Shown: one piece after another, positions 20,686-29,905 of the stretch | Layout: each line of letters begins with the position of its first letter | Position numbering within the stretch: the first letter of the stretch is position 1 | Source: Candidatus Hebobacteria bacterium | GTDB lineage: Bacteria > Armatimonadota > Hebobacteria > Hebobacterales > Hebobacteraceae | Length of the DNA: 45,816 bases | Direction of reading: 5' to 3' | NCBI GenBank assembly: GCA_029821885.1 | Contig: JALGXV010000001.1 | Span: 1-45,816 of the forward strand | The notes under the pieces: model-generated | What the model was told of the DNA's origin: nothing | The model's input: the letters and a program-made list of their open reading frames with translations, nothing else | Databases searched by the model: none | Program-made: the position numbers and the translations under genes

Positions 20686-20829
20686 GGCCTCGGCCCAGCA
20701 GGTGTGCCCGGCTTCCGACAAGACGGGAGGGAGTGCCGCCCCGGTTCGGAGCATTCTTAGTCGCGGAATCTGACTCCGCAGACATCTGCCGTTCGACCGT
20801 CTGCCTTCGGCAAGAAAGGGAGCAGCAGC

Positions 20830-21153
20830 GTGGCCAAGCCCGTGGACCTGAGTGCTGAGAACTTCGAAGAGGAGGCGCTCAAGAGCGAGACGCCCGTGCT
20901 CGTGGACTTCTGGTCGCCCTCTTGCCCTCACTGTCTCCGACTCGGCCCTGACTTCGACGAGGCGGCAGAAGGGGCCGAGGGACGTGTGAAATTCGCGAAG
21001 GTATCGGTTCAGGACGCACGGCCGCTGTTTGCCCAGCATCTGGTCAACGCGGTCCCGACGCTGGTCTTGTTCCGCGACGGCAAGGAGGTCGCGCGCCAGG
21101 AGGGCGCGCGCACGCCAGACGAGATCCTCTCCTGGGTAGACGAGAACGTGTAA
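20830..21153 (+). CDS. Thioredoxin-like protein with CPHC active site
   Basis: Thioredoxin fold 'PVLVDFWSPSCPHCLRLGPDFDEAA', cis-Pro loop 'NAVPTLVLFRDGKEV'. GTG start. Confidence 0.88.
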   Translation: MAKPVDLSAENFEEEALKSETPVLVDFWSPSCPHCLRLGPDFDEAAEGAEGRVKFAKVSVQDARPLFAQHLVNAVPTLVLFRDGKEVARQEGARTPDEILSWVDENV

Positions 21154-21184
21154 TTCCCTCAGCGGCACGCGAGGGGGTATGTGT

Positions 21185-21550
21185 CTACTCGATGAGCTCG
21201 ATCGGGTTTCCGTCGGGATCCCGGAAGAAGGCGCATCGAATCCCCTGCACGTCCTGGGGCTCGACGTGGAACTCGTACCCGAGCTCCTTCAAGCGCTTGT
21301 ACTCAGTCTCCACGCTGTCCACCTTAAGGGCAATGTGCGTGTAGCCTACTTCTCCCCTGTCCTCGCCACCCGGCCGTCCCCCGCCAAACAGCTCCACGAT
21401 CGAGTCGCCGGCCTTGACCTGAACGAGGTAAGAGCCGTCCTCGAAGGTGAGCCGCATCTCCTCTCGGAAGCCGAGCACGTCTGTATAGAACTTCACCCCG
21501 TTCTCGATGTCTGCGACCCTCACCGCGACATGATGCAGTCCTTCTACCAC
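21185..21550 (-). CDS. VOC/glyoxalase family protein
   Basis: 'GLHHVAVRVADIENGVKFYTDVLGF', 'THIALKVDSVETEYKRLKELGYEF', 'AFFRDPDGNPIELIE'. GTG 21550 preceded by AGGAGG. Confidence 0.82.
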   Translation of the reverse strand: MVEGLHHVAVRVADIENGVKFYTDVLGFREEMRLTFEDGSYLVQVKAGDSIVELFGGGRPGGEDRGEVGYTHIALKVDSVETEYKRLKELGYEFHVEPQDVQGIRCAFFRDPDGNPIELIE

Positions 21551-21741
21551 GCTGTACCTCCTGCGTTGTCTGTCGACAGACCCCTGGTTGGCCTTCGACG
21601 ACGTGCAATCCTTCTCCACGAGTCGCGGGACCTGACGACGTGACTCCAGACGGGCCCAAGCATTGTGGGAGAGCTGGGATGTGTGGACCTCAGCCGGCGC
21701 AGGAGGTCTTGCCGGTCCATGGGATGAACAACTGAACGGCA

Positions 21742-23709
21742 ATGGTGCAGGGATTCGAGCAGCAGACAAGAGCCGGAGGCGTGACCGGCCGCGCGGTCCT
21801 CATCGCGCTTGCCCTGCTCGTCGTGCTGACGCCGCTGGCCTTCTACATAGAGATCGCCTGGAATACGACGAACATGTTCGTCGGCGTCCCGTCGATGACG
21901 CCGGTGGTGACGCTCTTCCTCCTGACCGGCCTGATGAGCCTACCGTTCTTCCGCCGAGCTGGCCTGTCTCGACGGGAGCTGCTCGTGATCTACTCCGTTC
22001 TCCTGGTCGCGGGCCCGCTCATCGGCCGAACGACAACGGCCTGGATGCTCTGCGGCAGCATTCACTATCATTACATGTCTAGGATTCACCAGATCTGGCA
22101 GACGACGTTCCTGCACCAAGTGCCGACCTGGTTCGCGCCCACTGACCCGATCGCCACCGAGGGATTCTTCCAGGGCCAGTCAACGGTGCCGTGGGCCCTT
22201 TGGGCCAGCCCGCTGAGCGCCTGGGCGGCATTCATGCTCGCCCTCTTCTTGTGCTCCCTGTGCATCATCGTGCTGCTCCAACGCCAATGGATCACGCACG
22301 AGCGGCTTGCCTTCCCACTCGCGCAGGTCCCTCTGGAGATGGTCAGCGAGTCTCGGCGCGGGGAGCTGGGTGAGCGTCCCGGCTTGCCGGGAGCCTGGCC
22401 CTTCTGGCTTGGGGTGGCGATCTCTGCCGGGCTGACCCTGGTGAACGAGCTGGCGCGCCGGTGGCCCTCGATCCCCGCCATCCCGCTCGGCCCCTTGCCA
22501 CTCATGCGTGAGCAGCGGGTAGGACCACTGGGTGGGATCGGCGAGATCACCCTGGTGCTGTGGCCCTGGATGATCGCCATCGCCTATCTCATCCCCAAGG
22601 AGCTCTCCTTCTCGGCCTGGTTCTTCTGGTGGTTGCTGGTGGCGGCAAACGTGGCTGCCGTATTCGCTGGGGCCGAGCCGAGGGATCCCTCCATGATCTG
22701 GGACAGCCAGTTCCCCGCGCCGCGCTTCCAAGGCGGAGGCGCGCTGGTCGCAATAGGTATATGGGCCTTCTGGATAGCCCGCCCCCACCTTGTTCGCGTG
22801 CTCCGCATGGTCTTTGCCGGAGGGGCCGGGGAGGGAAGCGCCGACGAGCCGCTCTCATACCGCCTCGCGGTGGCCGGAGTGGTCGTCACCTTCACAGCAA
22901 TGGTCTACTTCGCATGGGTGGCAGGATGCCGCTGGTTCGTGGGTGCGGCCATCGTCCTCGCGATACTCGGCTACTACGTCGTGTGGGCCCGCTTACGTGC
23001 TGAGACCGGCCTCGGCTTCTCCATGTTCCCGCTGGAGCTCGAGTTCCTCGTCAACACTCCGCTCGGGCCGTCCTTCTTCAAGCTGCGGGAGACGATCACG
23101 ATCATGTCGCTGCGCTGGACGTACGGGCAGGGGTTTGGCACCATCTACGAAGTGATCTCGGGAAACGCCCTGGAGACATTCAAGATTGCCGACTCGGCCG
23201 CCATCGACAAGCGCAAGTTGACCGGCGCCCTCGTCATCGGTTTCCTGGTCACGCTCGGCGTCGGGCTCTTCACCATCCTCACCGGGATCTATCACTACGG
23301 CTGGTTTGGCCTGGACGGTCTCCAGTCCGGGTGGCTCGGACCACAGAGCGTCGGTGACGGCGGCCGTATCATCTGGCGACTTCTGTACCACCCTCCCGGC
23401 TCAGATGTGAATGGGCTGATCGCGATGGGCGTAGGGGCCGCGATCGCCGTCGTCCTGGGAGTGATGCGGCTGCGATTCTGGTGGTGGCCGTTCCACCCCG
23501 TGGGGTACATGGCCGGCATGTGCTGGGGCCTGAACTGGTACTGGGCGCCGTTTCTCATTGGTTGGGCCTGCAAGACACTCGTTGTGCGCTACGGTGGTCT
23601 GCGCCTCTACCGCAGCACCGTCCCCGTCGCCACCGGCTTCATCGTGGGCGACCTGCTCAACAGCGGACTCTGGGGGCTGGTCGCTCTAATCACGCGCGGC
23701 AGTCTCTAA
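21742..23709 (+). CDS. Large polytopic membrane protein, DUF6784/DUF6785-like (copy 1)
   Basis: About 12+ TM segments; shares C-terminal 'RLRFWWWPFHPxGY' and 'RYGGLRLYRxTVPxAxGxIVGD' with the ORF at 43469-45493. Confidence 0.7.
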   Translation: MVQGFEQQTRAGGVTGRAVLIALALLVVLTPLAFYIEIAWNTTNMFVGVPSMTPVVTLFLLTGLMSLPFFRRAGLSRRELLVIYSVLLVAGPLIGRTTTAWMLCGSIHYHYMSRIHQIWQTTFLHQVPTWFAPTDPIATEGFFQGQSTVPWALWASPLSAWAAFMLALFLCSLCIIVLLQRQWITHERLAFPLAQVPLEMVSESRRGELGERPGLPGAWPFWLGVAISAGLTLVNELARRWPSIPAIPLGPLPLMREQRVGPLGGIGEITLVLWPWMIAIAYLIPKELSFSAWFFWWLLVAANVAAVFAGAEPRDPSMIWDSQFPAPRFQGGGALVAIGIWAFWIARPHLVRVLRMVFAGGAGEGSADEPLSYRLAVAGVVVTFTAMVYFAWVAGCRWFVGAAIVLAILGYYVVWARLRAETGLGFSMFPLELEFLVNTPLGPSFFKLRETITIMSLRWTYGQGFGTIYEVISGNALETFKIADSAAIDKRKLTGALVIGFLVTLGVGLFTILTGIYHYGWFGLDGLQSGWLGPQSVGDGGRIIWRLLYHPPGSDVNGLIAMGVGAAIAVVLGVMRLRFWWWPFHPVGYMAGMCWGLNWYWAPFLIGWACKTLVVRYGGLRLYRSTVPVATGFIVGDLLNSGLWGLVALITRGSL

Positions 23710-23795
23710 CGCCCATGAGGCTGAGCGGCGCGCGGGAGGTAGTGGGGCAGTCGCGAAGAAGGCTACGACTCAGGCCGTAACGGCAATGGAAGGAG

Positions 23796-24512
23796 ATGGG
23801 CATGACTGATCAGGATCTGTTGACACGGGTCCGCGCCTGCCGCTTGGCGGACCTCTCGGACGGGATGGACGCGATAGGGCTGGTCAACACGGGCACCATG
23901 TCGAGACGGATGCGCCCCCTGCGTCCGGGCTTCAAGATGTCGGGCATCGCTTACACCGTCAAGCTCGTACCCGCGCAGGAGGACGTCAAGGTCTGCGAGA
24001 CCATTGACGAATACATGAAGGAGCTCGGCGAGTGGTGTGACGACGCCTACGCTTTCACCCAGGGGCTGACCGACGGGAAGGGCAAGGACAAAGTCGTCGT
24101 CATCGACATGGATGGATACCCCGGTGGCATCTGGGGCTCCGAGATCGGCATGAACGCGCTGAAATGGGGAGTCACCGGCGTGGTCATCGACGGCGCCTGC
24201 CGAGACTCCTATGAGTGCAACCTGGAGAAGCTGAAGGTGTGGTGCACGACGCGCACTTTCAACCACGTCTACGGCCGTCTGCGGAACGGAGGTGTCGAGG
24301 TCCCGATACAGTGCGCGGGAGTTGCGGTTCGACCTGGAGACATTGTCTGCGGCGATGATGACGGCGTGCTCGTGATCCCGCGCCAGAAGGCCGACAAGGT
24401 CGTCGAGTTCGCCGAGGCGATCCTGCAGGGAGACCAGAAGGCACGGGCACAGCACTACAAGGACCTCGGCTACGAACCCGACGACACGCTGGGCGAGTTC
24501 GGGAAGGCCTGA
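23796..24512 (+). CDS. RraA-like / HMG aldolase-like family protein
   Basis: 'CRLADLSDGMDAIGL', 'GSEIGMNALKWGVTGVVIDGACRD', 'VRPGDIVCGDDDGVLVIPRQKADKVVEFAE'. Confidence 0.8.
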   Translation: MGMTDQDLLTRVRACRLADLSDGMDAIGLVNTGTMSRRMRPLRPGFKMSGIAYTVKLVPAQEDVKVCETIDEYMKELGEWCDDAYAFTQGLTDGKGKDKVVVIDMDGYPGGIWGSEIGMNALKWGVTGVVIDGACRDSYECNLEKLKVWCTTRTFNHVYGRLRNGGVEVPIQCAGVAVRPGDIVCGDDDGVLVIPRQKADKVVEFAEAILQGDQKARAQHYKDLGYEPDDTLGEFGKA

Positions 24513-24572
24513 CGGGCTAAGCGAGGTCCGGACCGTCGGGGCGACCCCCCGTCGCGGCCGAGGCAGGCACCC

Positions 24573-25973
24573 CTAGGGCGTCGCCGGGGCGCGCAGCCCC
24601 CTCCGATGCAGCAGCACCCGGAACGATGTGCCCGTGTCCTCCTGGCTTTCAAAGGACACCTCGCCGCCGTGTATCTCCGCGATGGCCTTCACGATGGAGA
24701 GCCCGAGGCCCGTGCCGTCCTTGCCGCTCTCCCGGGCGTTCGTGGCGCGGTAGAATTCCTCGAAGATCTGGTCCTGCTCGGCGGTGGGTATTCCGATGCC
24801 AGTGTCCGACACACAGAGCGCCAGCGTATCGCCTCGCGCCTCGACCGAGACGCGCACCTCCCCGCCGGCCAGTGTGTATTTCAGAGCATTGGAGACGAGA
24901 TTCTCCAGGAGTTCCCTCAGGGCATCTTCGTCGCCCACGATCTCGACCGGCCCCTCCGGGAGCGACACCGCGAGCGAGACAGATGCCGATCCGGCTTGAG
25001 GTCGGAAGTCGCTCTCCACGTCGCGAGCAATGGAGGCGAAGTCCACCGTGCTCCTGTCCACCATAGGCAGCGCCTCGCGAGTTCTCGACAGGATGAGGAG
25101 GTCACGAGCGAGGTCCAGCACCTCTCTCACGCGCACCCGTGCCCGGTCGAGCATCTCCTCGGCGCGCTCCGGCAAGCGTCCCGTGCGCCCTTCGGAGACA
25201 ACCGCAAGCATCCGTTCGAGTGTCGCCAGAGGAGAGCGGATATGGTGGGCAACCCGGTGCAGGTAGTCGGATCTGGCGCCTTCGAGTTGCCGCAACGCCT
25301 CATAGGCTTGCGTGAGGTCCTCTGTATGCTCTCGCAGGGCGTCAGATAGCCGCACGATCTCTGCCTCCCGGCGACGGAGCCGCGAGGTGATTGTGGTCGC
25401 CATGAAGGCTGCGAAACAGAGCATCGTCCCGATGGCGAAGAGCGTGCCGAACATGTACACAGGGTTTCGGAACACGTGCTCGTCGAGGAATCCCGCGAGA
25501 TGGTAGTGGGGCAGCACGCCACCGGCCTCAAGCAGGGCCATCGCCACGAGCAGTCCGATCGCGAGCGTCACTTGAAGATAGGCGGCAGTACGAGAGAGCA
25601 GGATGCTCGCAATGACGATGTGGAACACGTAGTAGCAGACGAGGGGGTTCTCAATGCCGCCTGAGAAGTGCAGAAGAGCGGTCAGAGCGACGAGGTCCAG
25701 CGCGATCTGAAGGTTCGCGAAGTAGCTTACCGAAGGCCCGCTCGTCGCCCTGGGGACCCACCTTCCTACTGCCCAGAAAGCCAAGTTGTAACCGACCAGG
25801 GCTGCAACGACAACGTACAGTGGGAACCTGTGAAGCTCCACCCCAAACATCCGCGGCGCCACCCAGATCGCCACGAGGACGCCGAGGATCGCCAGCCAGC
25901 GCAGACGGGCAAGCCACGAGATCCGGTCTCGAAGCTCGTCGAGATCGACGTTGGTGTGGACGGCGGATGCCAC
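24573..25973 (-). CDS. Membrane sensor histidine kinase with RegB-like N-terminal membrane domain
   Basis: H-box 'YLHRVAHHIRSPLATLERML', N-box 'ENLVSNALKYT', G-box 'GTGLGLSIVKAIAEIHGG'; about 6 TM segments with 'HFSGGIENPL'. Confidence 0.88.
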   Translation of the reverse strand: MASAVHTNVDLDELRDRISWLARLRWLAILGVLVAIWVAPRMFGVELHRFPLYVVVAALVGYNLAFWAVGRWVPRATSGPSVSYFANLQIALDLVALTALLHFSGGIENPLVCYYVFHIVIASILLSRTAAYLQVTLAIGLLVAMALLEAGGVLPHYHLAGFLDEHVFRNPVYMFGTLFAIGTMLCFAAFMATTITSRLRRREAEIVRLSDALREHTEDLTQAYEALRQLEGARSDYLHRVAHHIRSPLATLERMLAVVSEGRTGRLPERAEEMLDRARVRVREVLDLARDLLILSRTREALPMVDRSTVDFASIARDVESDFRPQAGSASVSLAVSLPEGPVEIVGDEDALRELLENLVSNALKYTLAGGEVRVSVEARGDTLALCVSDTGIGIPTAEQDQIFEEFYRATNARESGKDGTGLGLSIVKAIAEIHGGEVSFESQEDTGTSFRVLLHRRGLRAPATP

Positions 25974-26000
25974 CGCTCACGAGCCCGAAGTCCCATGCGA

Positions 26001-26462
26001 TCAGGACTCGGAGCCCTTCTCCTCTGGGGAAGCTGTGCCGGCCTCGGCCAGCACTTCCTCTACCTTGCTGACGATCTGTTCCGATGACGCTGGCTTGTCC
26101 AGGAAGCCCTGCACGGGCAGGTATTCGCTTGGCTGATATACGGGGTCGTCCTTCTGCGGGTAGAACCTGACCCACGTCTTGTCGTGGATGGCGGTCAATA
26201 CGATGATGGGGATGTTGCGGCACTCCTCGTCTGCGTCCTTGCGGAGTTCCCACACGAAGTGGAAGCCCTCCGTCCCAGAGGGCATCATGATATCGAGGAG
26301 CACGACATCGGGCTTCTCGGCGCGTGCCTTCTGAAGACCTTCCTCCGCACTGGCCGCCCTGCTCACGGAGTAGCCTTCGTCCTCGAGGACGATCTGCAGC
26401 GTCTCCGCCGCGTCGGGATCGTCCTCCACCACCAATACCTTCTTGCCGGAGACCTCCGACAC
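26001..26462 (-). CDS. Receiver-only response regulator
   Basis: 'KVLVVEDDPDAAETL', phosphoacceptor 'DVVLLDIMMP', 'IIVLTA', 'FLDKP'; no output domain. Confidence 0.88.
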   Translation of the reverse strand: MSEVSGKKVLVVEDDPDAAETLQIVLEDEGYSVSRAASAEEGLQKARAEKPDVVLLDIMMPSGTEGFHFVWELRKDADEECRNIPIIVLTAIHDKTWVRFYPQKDDPVYQPSEYLPVQGFLDKPASSEQIVSKVEEVLAEAGTASPEEKGSES

Positions 26463-26603
26463 CGTCTATCTCCTTCCGTAGCGCCACTGCGGCCCCAGCA
26501 CGACTCGTGGAAGCACACTGCCCGGGTCCCGACCCCGCCGCCCCGACACCGGCCGCGCAGTCTGGGCCGCTCGGGCTACAGCGCTGTTATTCGAGGTCCG
26601 GCC

Positions 26604-27134
26604 CTAGACCGCCTCTTGAGCTTGCTCCGGGGACATGGCAAACTCCTCCGGCAGTTTGCCGGACTCGAGGAAGGAGAGGAACTCCTGGCGCGAGTACACG
26701 GGGGCCGCCTGCTTGGGCGCCAGACCGAGCGCGACGGCAACGCCATAGAGTATGGCCTCCGGCCGTGGGGGGCAGCCCGGAACGTAGAAGTCCACGGGCA
26801 GCACCTTGTCGGCCCCGCCCAGTACGCTATAGGTGTCGAACCAGATCCCGCCGCCGGCGGCGCAGGAGCCGATGGCGAACACGAGCTTCGGGGCCGGGAC
26901 CGCCTCCCACAGCCGCTTCACCGCGGGCGCGACTTGCCGGGTGACCGGCCCGCACACGAGCAGGACGTCGGCATGCCGCGGGGAGCCAACGAGCTTTATG
27001 CCGAAGCGCTCTGCATCATAGTAAGGCGTGAGCACGTTTATCACTTCGATGTCACAGCCGTTGCAGGCGCCGGTATTGACATGATAGACCCACAGCGCTT
27101 TCGTGAAAGCCTTTTCGCAGAGTGACTTGAACAC
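26604..27134 (-). CDS. [NiFe]-hydrogenase small subunit, group 4 (NuoB/HycG/HyfI-like)
   Basis: 'VNTGACNGCDIEVI', 'FAIGSCAAGGG', 'FYVPGCPPRPEAILYG'. GTG start with GGGAGG. Confidence 0.87.
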   Translation of the reverse strand: MFKSLCEKAFTKALWVYHVNTGACNGCDIEVINVLTPYYDAERFGIKLVGSPRHADVLLVCGPVTRQVAPAVKRLWEAVPAPKLVFAIGSCAAGGGIWFDTYSVLGGADKVLPVDFYVPGCPPRPEAILYGVAVALGLAPKQAAPVYSRQEFLSFLESGKLPEEFAMSPEQAQEAV

Positions 27135-27165
27135 GAACTGAACCTCCCGTCCGGCTCCCGCCGGG

Positions 27166-28677
27166 CTAGTGACCCAACACGCTCGCAATGCTCAGCGTGG
27201 CCTTGTTGAGTAGTGGATAGGCCAGCTGGGGGTAGACCCCAAGTAGGATGGTGACCGCTGCGAGGGTCGCCATCGCAACATAGAGCGAAGCGGGCGCCTC
27301 TTTCACCGCCTCCACCGAGATGCCTGAGGCCTTGGGCGATCCCCAGAAGACCGCTTGTCCCGCGCGCATCACCACGATGAGCGTGAGTAGGCTGGTGAAT
27401 ATCCCGATGCCAACGGCCGACCACATCCCCGCCTGCGCTCCGGCCAGGAAGATCGTCAGTTTGCTCATGAAGCCTGAGAACGGCGGCAGCCCGGAGATGG
27501 AGAAGGCTCCGATGAAGAAGCAGACGGCAGTCACCGGCATGCGCTTCCCCAGGCCGCCCAGCTGCGACATGGATCGGGCGGAGGCGGCGTAGATCACCGC
27601 GCCGATACAGAGGAAGAGCAGCGCCTTGGCAACCGCGTGATGGAGCAGGTGAAAGAGGCCCCCATAGACGCCGAGGTAGGTGCCGAAGCCAAGACCCATG
27701 ATCACGTACCCCATCTGGGATACCGATGAGTAAGCGAGAAGGCGCTTGAGGTCGTCCTGCACGAGGGCCATGATGCCGCCGAGCAGCATCGTAAACGCTC
27801 CCAGCACGACGACGAATACAGTGAGAGCCGCATAGGCCGGGAAGAAGATCGTGACGGTGCGTGCAAGCGCGTAGGCCGCCATCTTGATCATCACGCCTGA
27901 GAGCAACGCGGAGACCGGAGACGGGGCCTCCGCGTGCGCATCCGGCAGCCATGGATGGAAGGGCGCGATGCCGGCCTTGGTGCCGAACCCCACGACGAAG
28001 AGGGCGACGACAAACACCGCGACGGACCGCGGGATGAGAGCGGCCACTCCCTGCAGCTCGGATATGAGCATCGCGTTCTCGCCCTCCAGGTAGGGCGTCG
28101 CGGACGCGTACAACAGCACCGAGGCGAACAACGCGAAGGTGATGCCGACCGTCAACAGCATGAGGTACTTGTATCCCGCCTCCAGCGCTCGGCGATCCCA
28201 GTAGAACGCCACCAGCAGCCCGGAGAAGATCGTGGTGGCTTCGATGGCCACGTAGAGCATGATGACGTTGTTCGTCACGCAGCCCCAGAGCATGGTGGCG
28301 AGGAAGAGAAGGTACATCCCATAGAAGCCGGGCAGACGCGCCTCCGTAACGTCGTTGCCTTGCGAATCGAGGAGGCGCCGATGCCGCATGTAGCGAATCG
28401 CGAAGAGCGTTGCCGGCAGAGAGACGCCGCTGATCAGCAGTACAAGCAGCGCGGACAGGGCATCGACCCGCAACTCCCGGCCCCAGCCTATCAGGACCGC
28501 GCCGCCAAGCACACGAGACGCCACCACGGCCGAAATCAGGAAGGCGGCCGCCGCGCCGAGCAGGGCGAATGTCTCCGCCAACTCCCGGCGCGCCCGGCCA
28601 GACAGCCATGCGAGCAGCCCGGCCACGGCCGGCGCCAAGAAGACCCACTGTGTCAGAACGGATGCCGACTCTTCCAT
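27166..28677 (-). CDS. Proton-translocating antiporter-like subunit (NuoL/M/N, HyfB/D/F family), copy A
   Basis: 'GTKAGIAPFHPWLPDAHAEAPSPVSALLSGVMIKMAAYAL', 'LKRLLAYSSVSQMGYVIMG', 'FSISGLPPFSGFMSK'. Confidence 0.92.
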   Translation of the reverse strand: MEESASVLTQWVFLAPAVAGLLAWLSGRARRELAETFALLGAAAAFLISAVVASRVLGGAVLIGWGRELRVDALSALLVLLISGVSLPATLFAIRYMRHRRLLDSQGNDVTEARLPGFYGMYLLFLATMLWGCVTNNVIMLYVAIEATTIFSGLLVAFYWDRRALEAGYKYLMLLTVGITFALFASVLLYASATPYLEGENAMLISELQGVAALIPRSVAVFVVALFVVGFGTKAGIAPFHPWLPDAHAEAPSPVSALLSGVMIKMAAYALARTVTIFFPAYAALTVFVVVLGAFTMLLGGIMALVQDDLKRLLAYSSVSQMGYVIMGLGFGTYLGVYGGLFHLLHHAVAKALLFLCIGAVIYAASARSMSQLGGLGKRMPVTAVCFFIGAFSISGLPPFSGFMSKLTIFLAGAQAGMWSAVGIGIFTSLLTLIVVMRAGQAVFWGSPKASGISVEAVKEAPASLYVAMATLAAVTILLGVYPQLAYPLLNKATLSIASVLGH

Positions 28678-28724
28678 GGACCGCCTTCTCCTCTGCCTAT
28701 CAGCACATCAGATGCGGCCGCGCA

Positions 28725-29390
28725 CTACCAGTGCAGCTCGGCCAGCTCGTAGGTGTCAGTAGTACCGATCTTCTCTCGTATGCCAGCGATCACGTAGAGC
28801 AGCAGGTACACGGTGACGACGACCTCGGTTGCGATTCCGATGAGCGCGGTCTCCCTCATGTGAGGCGCCAAGCTGACGAGGCTCAGGTGGACCGCGTTCT
28901 CCAGCAAGCACAGGCCTATGACCGTCTTGATGGCGTCCCGACGGGAGAGAATCGCATAGAGTCCGAGAACGAACACCGTCAGCGCGACCGCGAGATTGGT
29001 GCGAAACACGCCGGCCGCCGCCTCCGGCGTCGGGGCGAGCACGTGCACGTAGGTATGCGTGAGCTTGTAGAAGGCGATGAGGATGACCGAGGCGATGGCG
29101 ACCGATGGGCCGAAGCCTATGATGGCCGGCACTTCCTGCTCCCCCGTCTTCGCGATATAGCGCAGGATGAACCACGGGGTGAGGATGGCCTTTGTGACGA
29201 ACGCAGTGAGCGCCCAGACGTAGAGGGCCGGGTTGCCGGCGGCGAAGGCGAGGATAAGGCCGCAGATCAGCAGTGCCTGCAGGGCGTAGGCAGCCGCCGC
29301 GCGCTTGAGGTTGTGTGACTCGACCGCGGCCACCGAGGTGATTATCATCAGCATGCTCAGCGTCTCAATCAGCCCGACGTTGTATGGCAC
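28725..29390 (-). CDS. Hydrogenase-4 component E-like (HyfE/NuoK-related) membrane subunit
   Basis: 221 aa membrane protein, NuoK-like stretch 'AILSRRDAIKTVIGLCLLENAVHLSLVSL', within the hydrogenase run. Confidence 0.78.
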   Translation of the reverse strand: MPYNVGLIETLSMLMIITSVAAVESHNLKRAAAAYALQALLICGLILAFAAGNPALYVWALTAFVTKAILTPWFILRYIAKTGEQEVPAIIGFGPSVAIASVILIAFYKLTHTYVHVLAPTPEAAAGVFRTNLAVALTVFVLGLYAILSRRDAIKTVIGLCLLENAVHLSLVSLAPHMRETALIGIATEVVVTVYLLLYVIAGIREKIGTTDTYELAELHW

Positions 29391-29437
29391 CTCTTCCTCC
29401 CCTTACTCACACGCTGGCACAGTCGCGTGTCGGCATG

Positions 29438-29887
29438 TCATTCGCCGCTCTCGGGCACCCCTTGAAAGCCGGTTACCATGAGCTTGTCGAGGGCGGTCGA
29501 TGTCTCGAAGCATCGCCCGCACCGCTGACAGGAGCCCATGTATACCTCGGCCTTAATGTGCATGTCTTGCGTGTCGTTGGTGGCGGTTTCGAACTGCTCC
29601 GTCACCGTGATCGCCTCTTCCGGGCATACCTCGGCGCAGCGCGCGCAGTAGGTGCAACGCTCAAGGAAGAACTCCAATACCCGCGTGTCCTGAGACGGGT
29701 CAGTGACGACGATGCACCTGGGAGTGCAGACGTTCGCGCAGCCCCCGCAGCCGATGCACTTCTCGGAGTCCACCTCAACCTTGCCGCGGAAGCCCTCCGC
29801 CGGCGGGTGTGGCGCGAACGGATAGGGGAGAGTAACTCTCCCCGCCCCCAAGCAGATTATGGCTTCCTTGAGCTTGCTCAGTATCAT
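29438..29887 (-). CDS. 4Fe-4S ferredoxin subunit (NuoI/HycF/HyfH-like)
   Basis: 'CIGCGGCANVCTPRC' and 'CTYCARCAEVCPEEA', plus C-terminal 'CQRCGRC'. Confidence 0.88.
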   Translation of the reverse strand: MILSKLKEAIICLGAGRVTLPYPFAPHPPAEGFRGKVEVDSEKCIGCGGCANVCTPRCIVVTDPSQDTRVLEFFLERCTYCARCAEVCPEEAITVTEQFETATNDTQDMHIKAEVYMGSCQRCGRCFETSTALDKLMVTGFQGVPESGE

Positions 29888-29905
29888 CGCTTCTCTCCCG
29901 GGACG

